A stretch of DNA of 64,000 nt from Hyphomonas sp. (GTDB lineage: Bacteria > Pseudomonadota > Alphaproteobacteria > Caulobacterales > Hyphomonadaceae). Location of the stretch: NCBI GenBank assembly GCA_020638455.1, contig JACKIK010000002.1:682001-746000 (forward strand), written 5' to 3'. Both the position numbers and the translations under genes were made by a program. The notes beneath the pieces are model-generated. The model saw only the letters and a list, made by a program, of their open reading frames with translations, had not been told where the DNA came from and did not search any database. Positions 17,889 through 26,229 of the stretch are shown here, piece by piece (within the stretch, counting starts at the first letter, position 1; the number at the start of each line of letters is the position of its first letter).

Positions 17889-18626
17889 TCAGTTACCTCC
17901 AACAAGCTGTACGTCGCCTGCCCTTATGGTCTGTCGCGATCCGTCGGGCAATCTGAGGATCAGGGCGCCGTCGGGGGCCATGTCCTCGAAGACGCCTTCG
18001 ACCGGCTCCCCGCCGGGCGCGATCCGGACAGCCTTGCCGAGCCCCTCAGCGCGGGCGAGCCAGTCGAGCCGGACCGACGCGAAGCCGGTGCGGGCCTGCT
18101 CCAGCCGCGCGGCAAAGCGGGCGGCCAGCACCTCGAACACCGCAGTCGCGTCGAAATCGCCTTCGGGCGCCAGGATGCGGAGGCTCGTGACCGGCTGGCC
18201 CGTCCCCTCGGGCGCTTCGGCGACATTGAGGCCCATGCCGGCGGCGACCCAGACGTTCTTGCCGTCCTGCCCCGTCTCGATCAGGATGCCCGAGACTTTC
18301 CCGCCATCGACACGGACATCGTTCGGCCATTTGAGGCGCGCGTCGGCGCCCGGCGCGAAGTGGAGGATCGTGTCGCTGACGGCCAGAGAGGCCGCAAAGG
18401 GCAGCCGTGCCGCGACCTGTACGCCGCCCGGCTCGTGGAACAGCGCGGTCGTAAACAGGTTGCCCTTCGGCGAAACCCAGTGCCGCTGGAGCCGTCCGCG
18501 TCCGGCGGTCTGCTCGGCCGCAACGATCCAGCAATCGGCAAAGCCGCCTGCCTTTGCCCGGCGCCGGGCCTCTGAATTGGTGCTGTCGATCGTCTCGAAG
18601 CGATGGACGGGCCAGGCTTCGCTCAA
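17889..18626 (-). CDS. birA: Biotin--[acetyl-CoA-carboxylase] ligase
   Basis: BirA joins biotin to carboxylase carrier protein. The sequence has ETIDSTNSEARRRAKAG, the biotin loop AEQTAGRGRLQRHWVSPKGNL and LKWPNDV, then IETGQDGKNVWVAAGMGLNV. There is no N-terminal DNA-binding domain, so it is a monofunctional ligase of 245 residues. The start is inferred to be TTG at 18626, overlapping the nuoN stop as TTGA; no ATG lies in frame before the conserved region except far inside nuoN. The nuoN-birA-coaX-rnj order is common in alphaproteobacteria. Confidence 0.93.
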   Translation of the reverse strand: MSEAWPVHRFETIDSTNSEARRRAKAGGFADCWIVAAEQTAGRGRLQRHWVSPKGNLFTTALFHEPGGVQVAARLPFAASLAVSDTILHFAPGADARLKWPNDVRVDGGKVSGILIETGQDGKNVWVAAGMGLNVAEAPEGTGQPVTSLRILAPEGDFDATAVFEVLAARFAARLEQARTGFASVRLDWLARAEGLGKAVRIAPGGEPVEGVFEDMAPDGALILRLPDGSRQTIRAGDVQLVGGN

Positions 18627-20050
18627 GAACCAAGCCCCAGAGCCGCCTGATCGGTCCACCAGCCGAGCTGGTAGATGAAGAACATGAACAGGATGCCTGC
18701 GATCAGCGCCGAGACCAGCACGACGAAGGTGACCGATCCGTCGATAGCTTCGAACCGTTCGGTCGGCTCGTCGAACCACATGATCTTGATCAGGCGCAGA
18801 TAGTATCCGAGCGAGACGACCGATGCGATGACGAGGATGATCGCCAGCGGCATGAGCCCGGCCTCGATGCCAGCCTGGAACACGGCCAGCTTGCCAAAGA
18901 ACCCGCCGAAGGGCGGCAGGCCCGCCACGGACCAGACGAGGATCGACAGCGCCACGGTGAGCCAGGGCCGCTTGCGCATCAGGCCGCCCAGTTCGTTGAT
19001 GCCTTCCACCATTCCGCCCGGACGGCGCATGGCGAGTACGCCCGCAAACAGGCCGAGCGAGCTGATTGCATAGATCGTCATGAAGACCAGAAGCGGACCA
19101 GCACCGAGCTTCTGGCCGGCGGCCACGGCCACGAGGGCATAGCCGACATTGGCAATCGAGGAGTAGCCGAGCAGGCGCTTGATGTTCGTCTGCGTCAGGG
19201 CGCCGAAGGAACCGATGATCATCGACAGGCCGGCGATGATCGCGATGATGAGGCGCCACTGCTCCATGGCATCGCCGAAGACCTGGAACATCACGTTCGC
19301 GAAGACGACGATGGAGGCCATCTTGGGCGCGGACGAGAAGAACGCACCGACGGGCGTCGGGGCCCCCTCATAGACGTCCGGCGTCCAGACGTGCATTGGC
19401 GCAGCCGAGATCTTGAAGGCGAGCCCCGAGATCATCAGCACCATGCCGAACATCATGCCGGTCGACAGTTTTGCATCGGCGATGCCTGCAAAGGAAGTCG
19501 TTCCCGTGAAGCCATAGACCAGCGAGGCGCCGTAGAGCAGCATGCCGGAGGCCAGCGCGCCGAGGACAAAATACTTGAGGCCCGCTTCCGACGACCGCGC
19601 GGAGTCCCGGTGGAACGCCGCCAGCACATAGGACGACAGGCTGAGCGTCTCGACGCCCATGTACAGGGTCATCAGGTCGGCCGCGGACAGGATCACGCCC
19701 ATGCCAAGGGCTGCGAATATGGTCAGCAGCGCATACTCGTAGCGCCCCGTTCCCTGCCGCTTCATGAACCCTTCGGACATCAGCAGCGCGAACCCGCCAA
19801 TGGCGAAAGCGACAATCTTGGCGAAGTTGACGAATGTGTTGGTGCGCACCAGGCCGTTGAACGCCTCGCCACCCGCATAGAACAGCGCAGCAATCGCCGC
19901 GGCACCGAACAGTGCGAGCGCGCCGAACTTGAACGCGAGGCCGTTGAAGGCGTCTTTCATCAGCGCGCCGAGCAGCACGCCCAGCAGACCGGCGGCGGCG
20001 AGCCACAGCTCGGGCCCGATCGTCAGCGTCATGGCAGTGAAGTTGAGCAT
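18623..20050 (-). CDS. nuoN: NADH-quinone oxidoreductase subunit N
   Basis: NuoN is one of three antiporter-like membrane subunits of complex I that pump protons. The 475-residue sequence is nearly all membrane helix and has the characteristic YMGVETLSLSSYVLAAFHR and FKISAAPMHVWTPDVYEGAPTPV, with the key lysine in the latter, plus IKRLLGYSSIANVGYALV. It starts six bases after nuoM and its stop overlaps birA by four. Confidence 0.97.
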   Translation of the reverse strand: MLNFTAMTLTIGPELWLAAAGLLGVLLGALMKDAFNGLAFKFGALALFGAAAIAALFYAGGEAFNGLVRTNTFVNFAKIVAFAIGGFALLMSEGFMKRQGTGRYEYALLTIFAALGMGVILSAADLMTLYMGVETLSLSSYVLAAFHRDSARSSEAGLKYFVLGALASGMLLYGASLVYGFTGTTSFAGIADAKLSTGMMFGMVLMISGLAFKISAAPMHVWTPDVYEGAPTPVGAFFSSAPKMASIVVFANVMFQVFGDAMEQWRLIIAIIAGLSMIIGSFGALTQTNIKRLLGYSSIANVGYALVAVAAGQKLGAGPLLVFMTIYAISSLGLFAGVLAMRRPGGMVEGINELGGLMRKRPWLTVALSILVWSVAGLPPFGGFFGKLAVFQAGIEAGLMPLAIILVIASVVSLGYYLRLIKIMWFDEPTERFEAIDGSVTFVVLVSALIAGILFMFFIYQLGWWTDQAALGLGS

Positions 20051-20056
20051 TGGCGA

Positions 20057-21556
20057 TCAGCCTCCGGCCATCATCGAGAGGATGCGCAGGGCAGACCCCT
20101 CGGTCATGTTGAAAATCAGGTTGGGAGCGACGCCAAACAGCAAGGTCAGCAGCGCCAGCGGGACGATGCAGACCAGTTCGATCCAGTTCATGTCCTTGAT
20201 GTCGTTCAGCGCCGGATTGGTGATCTGCCCGAACACCGTGCGGCGGTAGAGCGTCAGCATGTAGACGGCCGAGAAGATCACGCCGAGTGCGGCACCCGCC
20301 GCCGCCCAGGTGGACGCCTGGAAGCCGCCGATCATGGTCAGGATCTCACCGATGAAGCCCGACGTGCCCGGCAGGCCGACATTGGCCATGGTGAACAACA
20401 TGAACAGCGATGCATAGATCGGCATGCGATGGACGAGGCCGCCATAGGCCGAAATCTCGCGCGTGTGCATCCGGTCATAGACGACACCGACGATCAGGAA
20501 GAGCGCGCCGGAGATGATGCCGTGGCTCAGCATCTGGAAGATCGCGCCCTGCACGCCGATCTCATTGAACGAGAACACGCCAAGCGTCACGAAGCCCATG
20601 TGCGCAACCGACGAATAGGCGATCAGCTTCTTCATGTCGGTCTGCCGCCAGGCGACGAGTGATGTGTAGATGATGGCCGCCACTGCGAGGGCGAACATGA
20701 AAGGCTGGAACAGGTGGCTGGCGTCCGGAAACATCGGCAGCGAGAACCGCAGGAAGCCGTAGCCGCCCATCTTCAGCAGCACGCCGGCCAGCACGACGGA
20801 GCCGGCGGTCGGCGCCTGCACGTGCGCGTCCGGAAGCCAGGTATGGACGGGCCACATCGGCAGCTTCACTGCGAAGGACGCAACGAAGGCGAGCCAGAGC
20901 CATGTCTGCACCTCCGGCGCAAAGCGGAACTTCTCCAGCACTTCGAAATCGGAGCTGCCGGCGGCGACGTACATGTAGACCACGGCGACCAGCATCAGCA
21001 GCGAGCCGAGCAGTGTGTAGAGGAAGAATTTGAACGCGGCGTAGATCTTGTCCTTGCCGCCCCAGATACCGATGATGAGGAACATCGGGATGAGGCCGGC
21101 CTCGAAGAAGATGTAGAACAGGACAAGGTCCATCGACGTGAACACGCCGAGCATGAAGGTCTCGAGCACGAGGAAGGCGACGACGTACTCCGTCACGCGC
21201 GTGTGGATCGAGTTCCAGCTGGCCAGAAGGCAGATCGGCGTCAGGAAGGTGGTCAGCAGGATCAGCGACAGCGACAGGCCGTCGACGCCCATCTTGTAGC
21301 TGATCGTCTTGTACCAGGGATACTGCTCGACGAGCTGGTAGCCGGGATTGCCATAGTCGAACGCCGAGAAGGCGGCGAGCGAGGCAAGGAAGGTCGCGCC
21401 CGAGATGACAAGGCCCGCAAGCAGAGCCGTGCGGCCGGACGTGGCGGCCGCGTCTGCCGAGCGGCTGCCCGTGGTCGCTGCGCGCACGAACATGATGAGC
21501 AGCGCGCCCACCAGCGGCATGAAGGTCAGCGCCGAAAGAATGGGAAACCCGCCCAT
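20057..21556 (-). CDS. nuoM: NADH-quinone oxidoreductase subunit M
   Basis: This is the second antiporter-like proton-pumping subunit, 499 residues and about 14 helices. Diagnostic segments are FFEAGLIPMFLIIGIWGG (helix 5 glutamate), FAVKLPMWPVHTWLPDAHVQAPTAGSVVLAGVLLKMG (helix 7-8 lysine and histidine) and MKKLIAYSSVAHMGFVTLG. Its ATG overlaps the nuoL stop by one base (TGATG). Confidence 0.98.
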   Translation of the reverse strand: MGGFPILSALTFMPLVGALLIMFVRAATTGSRSADAAATSGRTALLAGLVISGATFLASLAAFSAFDYGNPGYQLVEQYPWYKTISYKMGVDGLSLSLILLTTFLTPICLLASWNSIHTRVTEYVVAFLVLETFMLGVFTSMDLVLFYIFFEAGLIPMFLIIGIWGGKDKIYAAFKFFLYTLLGSLLMLVAVVYMYVAAGSSDFEVLEKFRFAPEVQTWLWLAFVASFAVKLPMWPVHTWLPDAHVQAPTAGSVVLAGVLLKMGGYGFLRFSLPMFPDASHLFQPFMFALAVAAIIYTSLVAWRQTDMKKLIAYSSVAHMGFVTLGVFSFNEIGVQGAIFQMLSHGIISGALFLIVGVVYDRMHTREISAYGGLVHRMPIYASLFMLFTMANVGLPGTSGFIGEILTMIGGFQASTWAAAGAALGVIFSAVYMLTLYRRTVFGQITNPALNDIKDMNWIELVCIVPLALLTLLFGVAPNLIFNMTEGSALRILSMMAGG

Positions 21557-23664
21557 CAGTTAACTCCCCCAGCGCGCATCCACAGGATGCCCCCGAAGAC
21601 CAGGGCCGCGCCGATGATGACGAATGCATAGTGATAGAGGCGGCCGGTATGCATGGCCGACAGGCGCCGTGCAGTGACCTGGGACACTTCGGCAAGACCG
21701 TCGGCGCCGATCGCGTCGATGACCTTCTTGTCGGCTTTCCAGAACAGGTTCCCGAGGAGCGCCGCGCCGCGCACCAGCGTCGCGTTGTAGATCTCGTCGA
21801 AGTACCATTTGTTGTAGAACAGCGCGTGCAGCGGGCCTCCGCTGTCGGCGATCTTCCTGCCGAAACCGCGGTTGAAATAATAGGTCAGCGTCGCCAGCAC
21901 GAAACCGCCCAGTGTCACGATCAGCGGCAGGTAGATCACCCATTCCGGCGCTTCATGGCGGGCGTGGAGGATGTGGTTGTCGGCGGCGCGGTAGATGGCG
22001 CCGGCCCAGAAGGCCTCGTTCTCGTGGTCCACGAAATAGGTGTGGAAGTAGAGACCGGCGAACATCGCGCCGAGGCTGAGCAGGCCGAGCGGGACCAGCA
22101 TGACCCATGGGCTCTCATGCGGCGTGTGGTCGTGACCATGGGCGTCGTGACCGTGATCGTCATGCGCGTGTGCGTGATCGTCGTGCGCGTCGGACGCCAT
22201 CGGGCCGTGGAAGGTCATGTAGATCAGGCGCCAGGAGTAGAAGCTGGTCAGAAAGGCTGCGATGATGCCGAACCAGAAGGCCATCTGGCCGAAGGACACA
22301 TGCTCCACCCCGCCCGCGAAGGCGCTCTCCAGGATGGCGTCCTTGGAGAAGAAGCCGGAGAAGCCGATCTGCGTGTGCGGGATGCCGAGGCCGATGATGG
22401 CGATGGTACCGATCAGCATGGCGACGTAGGTCAGCGGCATGAACTTCGCGAGACCGCCCATGCGGCGCATGTCCTGCTCGTGGTGCATGCCGTGGATGAC
22501 AGAGCCGGCACCAAGGAACAGGAGCGCCTTGAAGAAGGCGTGCGTGAAGAGGTGGAACATCGCCGCTTCGTAGGCACCGACGCCGGCCGCGAAGAACATG
22601 TAGCCGAGCTGTGAACAGGTCGAATAGGCGATGACCCGCTTGATGTCGTTCTGCGCCATGCCGACCGTCGCGGCGTAGAGGGCCGTGACCGCGCCGACGA
22701 CGGTCACCATGCCTGCGGCGTAGATCGTGTATTCATACAGCGGCGACAGGAGGCAGACGAGGTAGACGCCCGCGGTCACCATGGTCGCCGCGTGGATCAG
22801 CGCGGAGACCGGCGTCGGGCCTTCCATCGCGTCCGGCAGCCAGACGTGCAGGAAGAACTGGGCCGACTTGCCCATCGCGCCGATGAACAGCAGCACGCCG
22901 ATCACTTCCAGCGCCGGCAGGTGGTGGCCTAGGAAATCCATCGTCACTTCACGGGCCGGGGCAGCTTCGGCGAAAGCGATGGGCGTGACGAGCGTGTTCT
23001 CACGCAGAGCGGCCATGAACGGGCCGAACTCGACCGTGCGGAAGATGCAGAACACGGCCATGATGCCGAGCGCGAGGCCGAAGTCACCGATACGGTTGGT
23101 GACGAAAGCCTTGATGGCCGCATCGTTCGGCGCCTTGTTCTGGTACCAGAAGCCGATCAACAGGTAGGAGGCGAGGCCGACGCCTTCCCAGCCGAAGAAG
23201 AGCTGGATGAAATTGTCCGCCGTCACCAGCATCAGCATCGAGAAGGTGAACAGCGAGAGATAGGCGAAGAAGCGCGACCGGTGCGGGTCCTCGCTCATGT
23301 AGCCCCAGGAATAGAGGTGCACGAGGCCGGAGACGCCGGTGACGACGGCCATCATCACGATGGACAGCGTGTCGACCCGGATCGCCCAGTTGGCATTGAA
23401 CTCGCCGATGTGGATCCACGGCATCAGCGGGATGATGTGCTGCGTCAGGATCTCGCCATGCTCGGTGCTGGCCTGCTCGCCCGCATGGCCGACGCCGGCG
23501 GCATACATGAACAGCTGGGCCAGCGAGAGCGCGCCCGCGGCGAGCACGACGCCCGTCGTCGCGGTCATGACGATGCGGTCGCCGATCCATTTGTGCACGA
23601 GCCCCGTCAGCGCCACGAAGCCGGGCGCCAGGACGATGAACATGATGAGTGCGTCAGAAAGCAT
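21556..23664 (-). CDS. nuoL: NADH-quinone oxidoreductase subunit L, with a His-rich loop
   Basis: NuoL is the distal proton pump, with the long lateral helix at its C-terminus. Motifs include FFGWEGVGLASYLLIGFWYQ, MGKSAQFFLHVWLPDAMEGPTPVSALIHAATMVTAG and IKRVIAYSTCSQLGYMF. The length of 702 residues is somewhat above the usual 610-650. Part of the excess is a stretch at about residues 488-518 with ten histidines alternating with Asp, Ala and Gly, in a loop between helices after YMTFHGPMA. Such loops can bind metals, but none is shown here. Confidence 0.98.
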   Translation of the reverse strand: MLSDALIMFIVLAPGFVALTGLVHKWIGDRIVMTATTGVVLAAGALSLAQLFMYAAGVGHAGEQASTEHGEILTQHIIPLMPWIHIGEFNANWAIRVDTLSIVMMAVVTGVSGLVHLYSWGYMSEDPHRSRFFAYLSLFTFSMLMLVTADNFIQLFFGWEGVGLASYLLIGFWYQNKAPNDAAIKAFVTNRIGDFGLALGIMAVFCIFRTVEFGPFMAALRENTLVTPIAFAEAAPAREVTMDFLGHHLPALEVIGVLLFIGAMGKSAQFFLHVWLPDAMEGPTPVSALIHAATMVTAGVYLVCLLSPLYEYTIYAAGMVTVVGAVTALYAATVGMAQNDIKRVIAYSTCSQLGYMFFAAGVGAYEAAMFHLFTHAFFKALLFLGAGSVIHGMHHEQDMRRMGGLAKFMPLTYVAMLIGTIAIIGLGIPHTQIGFSGFFSKDAILESAFAGGVEHVSFGQMAFWFGIIAAFLTSFYSWRLIYMTFHGPMASDAHDDHAHAHDDHGHDAHGHDHTPHESPWVMLVPLGLLSLGAMFAGLYFHTYFVDHENEAFWAGAIYRAADNHILHARHEAPEWVIYLPLIVTLGGFVLATLTYYFNRGFGRKIADSGGPLHALFYNKWYFDEIYNATLVRGAALLGNLFWKADKKVIDAIGADGLAEVSQVTARRLSAMHTGRLYHYAFVIIGAALVFGGILWMRAGGVN

Positions 23665-23669
23665 GCCGC

Positions 23670-23978
23670 CTAGCCCTTCATCAGGTCGACATTCTCAACC
23701 GAGATGTCGCCGCGGTTGCGGAAGTAGACGACCAGGATGGCGAGGCCGACGGCCGCCTCGGCGGCAGCGACGGTCAGCACCAGCATCGCGAAGACCTGCC
23801 CGACAATCGACCCGTTGAAGACCGAGAATGCGACCAGGTTCAGGTTCACTGACAGCAGGATCAGCTCGATCGCCATCAGGATGACGATGATGTTCTTTCG
23901 GTTCACGAAAATGCCGACCACCCCGATGGTGAACAGGGCGGCAGACACCGCGAGATAATGGGAAAGTCCGAGTTCCAT
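23670..23978 (-). CDS. nuoK: NADH-quinone oxidoreductase subunit K
   Basis: NuoK is a small three-helix membrane subunit of complex I. The 102 residues include the conserved helix 2 glutamate in IVILMAIELILLSVNLNLVAFS and the AEAAVGLAILVVYFRNRGD stretch near the end. It begins five bases after nuoJ and ends five bases before nuoL. Confidence 0.98.
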   Translation of the reverse strand: MELGLSHYLAVSAALFTIGVVGIFVNRKNIIVILMAIELILLSVNLNLVAFSVFNGSIVGQVFAMLVLTVAAAEAAVGLAILVVYFRNRGDISVENVDLMKG

Positions 23979-23983
23979 CTGTG

Positions 23984-24577
23984 TCAGATCCCCTGCCCGG
24001 GCTTCGGGTCTTTCAGTTCATAGGCGTCGCCCCGGCGCCGCGAGGTCTGCCGGGCGATGTTCTGGCGCTTGACCGCCGGGTGATGGCGCAGCGTCAGCAC
24101 GATGGCGCCGATCATGGCGACGAGAAGAATGATGCCCGCCAGCTGGAACAGGAGGATGTAATCCGTATACATCACCTGACCGATCGCCTCGGCATTGGTC
24201 GATGCGCCGGGCGCGGCATTGAAGGCTTCTGGCCGGGACTTCACGCCCATCACCGAAGCAAGCACGATCTCCGCGGCGAAGATCACGCCCACCAGCATGG
24301 CGAAGGGCCAGTAGCGCAGAGTGCCCTGCCGGAGCGCCACGAAATCCACGTCCAGCATCATCACGACGAACAGGAACAGCACCGCCACGGCGCCGACATA
24401 GACAACGACCAGCAGCATGGCGAGGAACTCCGCCCCGATCAGGACGAGCAGGCCGGCCGACGAGAAGAAGGCGAGGATCAGCCACAGCACGGAGTGAACA
24501 GGGTTCCGCGCCATGATGACCATCAGCGCCGACACCAGCGTCACCGCCGCGATCAGGTAGAATGCGATCAGTGCCAC
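23984..24577 (-). CDS. nuoJ: NADH-quinone oxidoreductase subunit J
   Basis: NuoJ is a membrane subunit with five helices. Its family motif is VHSVLWLILAFFSSAGLLVLIGAEFLAMLLVVVYVGAVAVLFLFVVMML, followed by a polar C-terminal tail. The start is GTG at 24577 (GTGGCACTGATC); 197 residues is normal. A 65-base gap with a perfect hairpin lies between nuoI and this gene, the largest gap in the nuo run. Confidence 0.97.
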   Translation of the reverse strand: MALIAFYLIAAVTLVSALMVIMARNPVHSVLWLILAFFSSAGLLVLIGAEFLAMLLVVVYVGAVAVLFLFVVMMLDVDFVALRQGTLRYWPFAMLVGVIFAAEIVLASVMGVKSRPEAFNAAPGASTNAEAIGQVMYTDYILLFQLAGIILLVAMIGAIVLTLRHHPAVKRQNIARQTSRRRGDAYELKDPKPGQGI

Positions 24578-24601
24578 AGCCCTCTGACCCCTCTTGCACT
24601 T

Positions 24602-24620
24602 GGGCCGCGTGACGCGGCCC
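24602..24620 (-). other. 8-bp perfect hairpin in the nuoI-nuoJ gap
   Basis: GGGCCGCG and CGCGGCCC flank a three-base loop. There is no U-run on either strand, so it is not a convincing terminator. It could stabilise or process the nuo message. Confidence 0.5.
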
Positions 24621-24642
24621 GGTTACTCTTCAGCGGCGCGCC

Positions 24643-25128
24643 CTAGCGATAGGGTGCGTCCAGTTCCAGATTCTTGGCGATCAGGCGTTCCCACCGGTCA
24701 CCATTCGCGAGCAGGCGGTCCTTGTCGTAGAACAGCTCCTCCCGCGTCTCGGTTGCGAATTCGAAGTTCGGCCCTTCGACGATGGCATCCACCGGGCAGG
24801 CCTCCTGGCAGAAGCCGCAATAGATGCATTTCACCATGTCGATGTCGTAGCGCGTGGTGCGGCGGGCGCCGTCCTCGCGCGGCTCGGCCTCGATGGTGAT
24901 GGCCTGCGCCGGGCAGATCGCCTCGCACAGCTTGCAGGCGATGCAGCGCTCCTCGCCGGACGGATACCGGCGCAGCGCATGCTCGCCGCGGAAGCGGGGC
25001 GACAGCGGGTTTTTTTCAAACGGGTAATTGACGGTCGCCTTGCGGCGGAACATTTCCCGCGTGGCCACGGCCAGGGCCCCGAGGAAATCGGTCAGCAGCG
25101 CGCCGCGGATGGTCTGCGCGAGGCTCAT
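24643..25128 (-). CDS. nuoI: NADH-quinone oxidoreductase subunit I
   Basis: NuoI carries two [4Fe-4S] clusters (N6a and N6b). Both ferredoxin motifs are complete: CIACKLCEAICPAQAI and CIYCGFCQEACPVDAI. The N-terminus holds an amphipathic helix and VNYPFEKNPLSPRFRGEHALRRYPSGEERC. At 161 residues it is typical of alphaproteobacteria. Its ATG overlaps the nuoH stop by four bases. Confidence 0.98.
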   Translation of the reverse strand: MSLAQTIRGALLTDFLGALAVATREMFRRKATVNYPFEKNPLSPRFRGEHALRRYPSGEERCIACKLCEAICPAQAITIEAEPREDGARRTTRYDIDMVKCIYCGFCQEACPVDAIVEGPNFEFATETREELFYDKDRLLANGDRWERLIAKNLELDAPYR

Positions 25129-26219
25129 GGCGTCTGAACTCCCATGTAAGCGACGTAACCGCCCACAATGAGCACGGCGACCAGCGACGTGGGCAGGAAC
25201 ACCTTCCAGCCAAGGCGCATCAGCTGGTCATAGCGGTAGCGCGGCACGATGGCCTTCACCATCGCGAACAGGAAGAAGAAGAAGAAGATCTTGGCCATGA
25301 ACCAGAACAGGCCGGAGAAACTGGTCAGGAAGGGGTGGTCGCGGACGAATTCCTCGCCCAGCGCGACGGGCCCATGCCAGCCGCCGAAGAACAGGATCGT
25401 CATCATCGCGCACATCAGGACGATGTTGAGATACTCACCCAGCATGAACAGCAGGTAGGGCGTCGAGCCGTATTCCACCTGATAGCCGGCAACGAGTTCG
25501 GATTCCGCTTCCGGCAGGTCAAAGGGCGGCCGGTTCGTTTCGGCCAGCGCCGAGACGAAGAAGATGACGAACATCGGCAGCATGACGACGATCAGCGGGA
25601 AGTTCTGGAGACTGAACACGTGCCACTTCCAGAAGCCGCCATCCTGGTGGTTGACGATGTCGGCCAGGTTCATCGACCCGACCAGCAGGATCACTGTCAC
25701 GATCACGAAACCGATGGATACTTCGTACGAAACCATCTGCGCGGCTGACCGCAGGGCGCCGAGGAACGGGTATTTCGAGTTGGACGCCCAGCCGCCCATG
25801 ATGATGCCGTAGACGCCCAGCGAGCTGATGGCGAACAGGTAGAGCACACCGACATTCAGGTTCGAGATCACCCAGGTCGTGCCGCTTTCCGTGCCGGGCG
25901 CGACCGGGATCGCCGCCCAGGCCGCAAAGGCCAGCGTACAGGTGAGGATCGGGGCGAACAGGAAGACGAACTTGTTGGCACCCGCCGGAATGACGATTTC
26001 CTTGATCAGGAACTTGCCGAAGTCCGCAAAGGACTGGAGCAGGCCGAACGGGCCGACCACGTTGGGGCCTTTCCGCATCATCACGCCGGCCCAGACCTTG
26101 CGGTCGAACAGCAGGAGGAAGGCAATGGAGATGAGCAGGACCAGCGTGAACAGGAGGATCTGTCCGAGGACCAGGAGCGGCCCCCACAGCTGCCCGAAAG
26201 ACTCGACGTAATTGCTCAT
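25125..26219 (-). CDS. nuoH: NADH-quinone oxidoreductase subunit H
   Basis: NuoH forms much of the quinone chamber where the membrane and peripheral arms meet. Conserved pieces include DRKVWAGVMMRKGPNVVGPFGLLQSFADFGKFLIKE, FLFAPILTCTLAF, and the acidic loop ALAETNRPPFDLPEAESELVAGYQVEYGS. The 364-residue membrane protein has about eight helices. It follows nuoG after ten bases. Confidence 0.98.
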   Translation of the reverse strand: MSNYVESFGQLWGPLLVLGQILLFTLVLLISIAFLLLFDRKVWAGVMMRKGPNVVGPFGLLQSFADFGKFLIKEIVIPAGANKFVFLFAPILTCTLAFAAWAAIPVAPGTESGTTWVISNLNVGVLYLFAISSLGVYGIIMGGWASNSKYPFLGALRSAAQMVSYEVSIGFVIVTVILLVGSMNLADIVNHQDGGFWKWHVFSLQNFPLIVVMLPMFVIFFVSALAETNRPPFDLPEAESELVAGYQVEYGSTPYLLFMLGEYLNIVLMCAMMTILFFGGWHGPVALGEEFVRDHPFLTSFSGLFWFMAKIFFFFFLFAMVKAIVPRYRYDQLMRLGWKVFLPTSLVAVLIVGGYVAYMGVQTP

Positions 26220-26229
26220 GGCGCCCGCC

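Noticed and set aside
17889..19259. Long frame joining birA to a region inside nuoN
   Set aside because: The first 200 residues lie in the wrong frame of nuoN and have no family match; the real birA start is TTG at 18626.
18554..20662. 702-residue open frame on the plus strand opposite nuoN/nuoM
   Set aside because: Its sequence is rich in His, Arg, Gln and Asp with no domain, as expected opposite hydrophobic membrane genes. The nuo genes are certain.
24602..24620. Terminator within the nuo operon
   Set aside because: The stem is perfect but no U-run follows in either direction, and the downstream nuo genes are uninterrupted.
25011..25018. Poly-T run inside nuoI as a frameshift or terminator
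   Set aside because: The frame is intact through it, and the preceding sequence has no stem.
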